Of a stretch of DNA of 64,000 bases, positions 61,184 through 64,000 are shown one piece after another. Position numbers and translations under genes: made by a program. Numbering within the stretch: the stretch's first letter is position 1; each line of letters begins with the position of its first letter. Below the pieces are notes generated by a model. The model was not told where the DNA came from, did not search any database, and saw only the letters and a list, made by a program, of their open reading frames with translations. The stretch lies in contig CAYXDO010000032.1 of the NCBI GenBank assembly GCA_964463485.1, forward strand, positions 13,060 through 77,059. Reading direction: 5' to 3'. This DNA comes from CAYXDO01 sp964463485 (GTDB lineage Bacteria; Myxococcota; Kuafuiibacteriia; Kuafuiibacteriales; Kuafuiibacteriaceae).

Positions 61184-62136
61184 GTCGGTTCAGCGGGGGT
61201 TGGGTTCGGTTCAGCGGGGGTTGGGTTCGGTTCAGCGGGTGGCGTTTTGGGGGGCTCTGCTGGCGGCGCTTCCGGCGGCTTGGCGCCTTCCGGCGCGGGC
61301 GCGGTCCCTGGCGCTGCTTCTGGGGGAGGCGTCGGGGTCTCCGGGCCGGGCGCGGGCGCTTGTGGGATGGGCGTGGGCGCAGGCGCGGGCGCGTCGTCTT
61401 CCGGTCGTTTCTTCGGGCCCATGCTGAGTTGGACCCACGTGGCTCCGCCGCACTCGATGACGTCCGTGCCGATCACGTCGAGCTCGGTCTTGGTGCCTTC
61501 GGCGGTTTGGACCAGAGCGGCGAGGAGGTTGATTTCACCCCTCGCTTTGGTGGTGGCCATTTTCTCCGCCATGTTGGTGTCGGGTGCGTTGGAGGCGGCG
61601 ACGGCGGTGAAGTAGCGGCCTTCGCGAACGAGGTAGTGGCTCGTCCAATCTGGGCACCCCTTTACGCCGGGGCTTCGCGCGAAGATCACCGCGTTGTTGC
61701 AGCGCGGGAGCTCGGGCTGGAAGTCGCCGTCGGTGGGCGCCCGAGCGAGCGCGTAGACGAACGAGGCGCAGTGCACGATGTCGAGCACCTCGGCGCCGCG
61801 GATGGCGAGCGGAGCGGTCTTGGAGGCTCCGAGCGCCTTGGCCGCTTCGCCTCGCGCCGCAGCGGCGCCGCCCGCGAGCATTTGCACGTCAAACGTCTCG
61901 GATTGCGCCTTCCCGGTGGCCCACACGCCTTCGTCGCTCAGACACGGATCCATGCCGATCCACGCCGGGCCGTTGGGGCACTCGACGGTCTTTCGATGCT
62001 TCTCGGCCTCGGCCTCTTCGTCGGTGAAGAGGCCGGGTTTGGACTCTCCTTCCGCCTTGCCTTTCGACTTCGGCGGACAAGCTTGCAAGAGGAGGGACGC
62101 GGCGAGCGCCATGACCCACGCGATTCGTCGGCTCAT
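61168..62136 (-). CDS. Pro-rich lipoprotein
   Basis: A 322-residue protein. MSRRIAWVMALAASLLLQAC is a lipoprotein signal peptide with lipobox LQAC at residues 17-20. A globular region (about 45-230) contains several Cys (ECPNGPAW, DPCLSDEG, HCASFV, RCNNAV, GCPDW, ECGGATW), probably paired as disulfides in the periplasm. The C-terminal 90 residues are Pro/Ala-rich and end with PAEPNPT repeats, which may cross or touch peptidoglycan. I do not recognise the domain. It ends inside the convergent GT2 gene by 16 bases. Confidence 0.75.
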   Translation of the reverse strand: MSRRIAWVMALAASLLLQACPPKSKGKAEGESKPGLFTDEEAEAEKHRKTVECPNGPAWIGMDPCLSDEGVWATGKAQSETFDVQMLAGGAAAARGEAAKALGASKTAPLAIRGAEVLDIVHCASFVYALARAPTDGDFQPELPRCNNAVIFARSPGVKGCPDWTSHYLVREGRYFTAVAASNAPDTNMAEKMATTKARGEINLLAALVQTAEGTKTELDVIGTDVIECGGATWVQLSMGPKKRPEDDAPAPAPTPIPQAPAPGPETPTPPPEAAPGTAPAPEGAKPPEAPPAEPPKTPPAEPNPTPAEPNPTPAEPTQPPN

Positions 62137-62190
62137 GTGTTCCCCGTCGCACGGATCCCGCGGGCTGTCCAGGGAACGGCGTCTGCGCGG

Positions 62191-62631
62191 TCAGCGTAGG
62201 CGATTGATCGTCATGGCGAGCCACCCGTACAGCACGAGCACGCCGGCGAAGCGAAACATCGCGCCGGCGCACCCGAGCTGGGCGTCGGTCGGCGCGGTCA
62301 TGCCGAGGCGCGGCGTCGCGCCGGTGATCCGCGCCAAGAGCGGACCGCCGAAGTACATGCCCAGCGTGATGGCGACGATCCACAGGGTGCTGGCGCCGAG
62401 TGTGGCGCCGGCACCGTGGCGCCCTCGACCGCGGATCGTCCAGACGCGATCACTCAGCGCGAGGATCCCTACGGCGGCAAGGACTCCCGGCGCCACGACG
62501 AGCGAATGATATTTTCGCCAAAACTCACCGAGCCGGGAACGGTCGGGGTCGGGTGGGTTGGGCAACCGGATGGGGCTTCGAGACTCAGGAGGCCCAAGGT
62601 CCTTCTCGATCTCCGCCCGAATTTTGTCCAC
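62191..62631 (-). CDS. membrane protein of unknown function
   Basis: A 146-residue protein. The N-terminal 40 residues are charged and Pro-rich. Three hydrophobic helices follow: VVAPGVLAAVGILAL, LWIVAITLGMYFGGPLL and MFRFAGVLVLYGWLAM. I do not recognise a family. Its start lies 7 bp from the map stop on the same strand, so it is probably co-transcribed with map. Confidence 0.65.
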   Translation of the reverse strand: MDKIRAEIEKDLGPPESRSPIRLPNPPDPDRSRLGEFWRKYHSLVVAPGVLAAVGILALSDRVWTIRGRGRHGAGATLGASTLWIVAITLGMYFGGPLLARITGATPRLGMTAPTDAQLGCAGAMFRFAGVLVLYGWLAMTINRLR

Positions 62632-62638
62632 GAGCGCC

Positions 62639-63493
62639 TCAGTCGAGGGACGTAGCGTCGGTCAGAATCTCGTGACCTGTCTCGGTCACCAAGATCGTGT
62701 GCTCGTGCTGCGCCGAGAGCTTTCCGTCGGCCGTGCGCACGGTCCAGCCGTCATGCTCGTCGAGCACGGTCTCGTGAGTTCCGAGATTGATCATGGGCTC
62801 GATGGTGAAAGTCATTCCGGGCTTGATGCGGGGATTGGCGCCGTTGGCGCGGTAGTGAGGGACTTGCGGGCCTTCGTGAAAGACGCGGCCAATCCCGTGT
62901 CCGACGTACTCGCGGACGACGCCATACCCGAATTTTTCGGCGTAATCTTGGATGGCAGCGCCGACGTCGCGGATGCGACTCCCCGGCTGAACCTGGGCGA
63001 TGCCGCGCATGAGGCACTCCCAAGCCACATCGACGAGCTGCTTTGCCTCCGGGGAGACCTGACCCACGAAAAAGGTTCGGGACGTGTCGCCGTGAAAGCC
63101 GTCGAGGATCGAGGTGACGTCGATGTTGACGATGTCCCCTTCTCTCAAGACCTCGCCCTTCTTCGGGATGCCGTGGCATACGACTTCGTTGATGGACGTG
63201 CACACGGACTTTGGGAACCCTTTGTAGTTCAAGGGTGCGGGGATGGCGCGGTTGTCGATGGTGTACTGATGGACGAAGTCGTCGAGCTCGGCAGTGGTGA
63301 CTCCGGGCTTCACGATGCGGCCGGCGAGCACCAGAGTTCGAGCCGCCAGTCGACCGGCTGCACGCATCGCGTCGATCTCTCCACCGCTTTTGATCGTGAT
63401 CGAGTCCTCGTTCTGGCTGGCAGCGGGGTCTCGATTGCGCAGGCCGAGGCTCTTCGCGCGCTTGTGCATCCGATGGGTGAACGCGTCGAACAT
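62639..63493 (-). CDS. map: methionine aminopeptidase
   Basis: A 284-residue type I enzyme that removes the initiator Met. The ATG at 63493 gives the right length with a short N-terminal extension. Metal ligands are visible: Asp in VNIDVTSILDGFHGDTSRTF (both D), His in YVGHGIGRVFHEGP, Glu in MTFTIEPMIN and Glu in QHEHTILVTE. The catalytic His lies in VCHGIPKKG. All five ligands of the dinuclear site are present. It is divergent from a possible gene at the window edge. Confidence 0.95.
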   Translation of the reverse strand: MFDAFTHRMHKRAKSLGLRNRDPAASQNEDSITIKSGGEIDAMRAAGRLAARTLVLAGRIVKPGVTTAELDDFVHQYTIDNRAIPAPLNYKGFPKSVCTSINEVVCHGIPKKGEVLREGDIVNIDVTSILDGFHGDTSRTFFVGQVSPEAKQLVDVAWECLMRGIAQVQPGSRIRDVGAAIQDYAEKFGYGVVREYVGHGIGRVFHEGPQVPHYRANGANPRIKPGMTFTIEPMINLGTHETVLDEHDGWTVRTADGKLSAQHEHTILVTETGHEILTDATSLD

Positions 63494-63596
63494 GCAGGTC
63501 CAGGGTAACAAGCGCGAGCGCCCTGCGCAATTCGCGAAGTCGAGGCGGGACGAAATTCGCGATCGATGGCGCGCGACGCGGTCGTGGGCTGGGCTC

Positions 63597-64000
63597 ATGG
63601 AAAATTCGCTGCGGCGCCGTGGCCGTAGCCGGACGCTCCGCTCCGCCCAAGCAGGCACGGAAAGCCAAGGCGCCAGCCAAACTTCCGGCAAAAGGAGCGG
63701 AGGTGGCGATATCGACGTCAAGTTCGACGAGAAAGGAACGTCAACGAGGCCAGCCCTAGGCGAACCGCACGAGCCGGGGCGGGCCCCGCCGCTGGACGGG
63801 CGAAGGAAAGACGTCGATCCAACGGGGTCGGATCTGCGTCGATCGCGTGCGAATGAAAGAAACGAATTTCGTACGGACGCCAGCATCCCCTTGTCGCCCA
63901 GTCAATCGGTCCGTTTGTACGACCTCCAACGATTGCCCGACAAGTTCGGTCGTGCGAGGCAGCGGCATGCGACCGATTCGAGAGAACACACCTCACAAGA
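63597..64000 (+). CDS. possible N-terminal part of a gene running off the window (low confidence)
   Basis: From the ATG at 63597 the frame stays open to the window end (134 codons). The product would be highly charged (MENSLRRRGRSR, then SGGGDIDVKFDEKG, then SVRLYDLQRLPDKFGRARQ). No domain is recognised. No good ribosome-binding site is seen, and an open frame of this length is not unusual in GC-rich DNA. A short inverted repeat CGGGGC/GCCCCG (63775-63788) lies within it. The alternative is that 63494-64000 is non-coding and holds the map promoter. Confidence 0.3.
   Translation, partial: MENSLRRRGRSRTLRSAQAGTESQGASQTSGKRSGGGDIDVKFDEKGTSTRPALGEPHEPGRAPPLDGRRKDVDPTGSDLRRSRANERNEFRTDASIPLSPSQSVRLYDLQRLPDKFGRARQRHATDSREHTSQ

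Overview
The window is GC-rich, gene-dense bacterial DNA that looks like a Myxococcota chromosome, probably a Polyangia-type myxobacterium. The reasons are a type IV pilus locus with myxobacterial pilG/pilH/pilI genes, a MYXO-CTERM-like sorting tail, two Ser/Thr protein kinases (one with a TonB/AgmX-like C-terminus), a roadblock/LC7 protein and several lipoproteins. The genus cannot be fixed from the sequence. No insertion sequence, phage, CRISPR array or rRNA was seen. There is one tRNA-like gene.

1-16.9 kb: end of a polyprenol-dependent mannosyltransferase, two uncharacterised envelope-type genes, a small arsenic cassette (arsR, acr3), a membrane glyco-cluster (DPM1-like glycosyltransferase, membrane spermidine-synthase-like protein, YfhO-like protein), a secreted protein with a MYXO-CTERM-like tail, uppP, a membrane-tail Ser/Thr kinase, msrA, a GT4 glycosyltransferase, a 63-residue protein resembling the BCCP N-terminus, and efp.

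17.3-34.0 kb: the type IV pilus locus. On the minus strand, pilD-pilS-pilR form one unit. A small XRE regulator then leads pilM-N-O-P-Q, followed by a shikimate kinase/3-dehydroquinate synthase fusion, a lipoprotein and a roadblock/LC7 protein. On the plus strand, pilA has a near-consensus sigma-54 promoter and a strong intrinsic terminator, and is followed by pilG-pilH-pilI and a small outer-membrane-type protein. The pilB, pilT and pilC motor genes are not in the window. The simplest reading is that PilS/PilR and sigma-54 drive pilin, while PilM-Q and PilD build the envelope machine.

34-46.9 kb: mostly accessory genes. They include a 1003-residue low-complexity repeat protein, an EamA transporter, a 744-residue protein with a possible caspase-like His/Cys pair and an EF-hand-like loop, a kinase with a degenerate second kinase domain, a PECR-like enoyl reductase, a GNAT enzyme, a TPR membrane protein and an unknown membrane protein.

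46.9-61.2 kb: surface polysaccharide and envelope genes. GDP-fucose synthesis (gmd, fcl), an SPFH protein, a tRNA-Ile-like gene, a GMC-type flavoprotein, an extended SDR, a radical SAM/SPASM protein, GT4, a polysaccharide deacetylase, a GtrB-like GT2, an FAD enzyme with a membrane tail plus a stand-alone paralogue of that tail, and another GT2 carrying an Ala/Ser expansion. The window ends with a Pro-rich lipoprotein, a membrane protein, map and a possible partial gene.

A dispersed repeat family (GGGCAC hexamers plus a conserved flank of about 38 bp) occurs three times. Several minus-strand genes end inside repeats.
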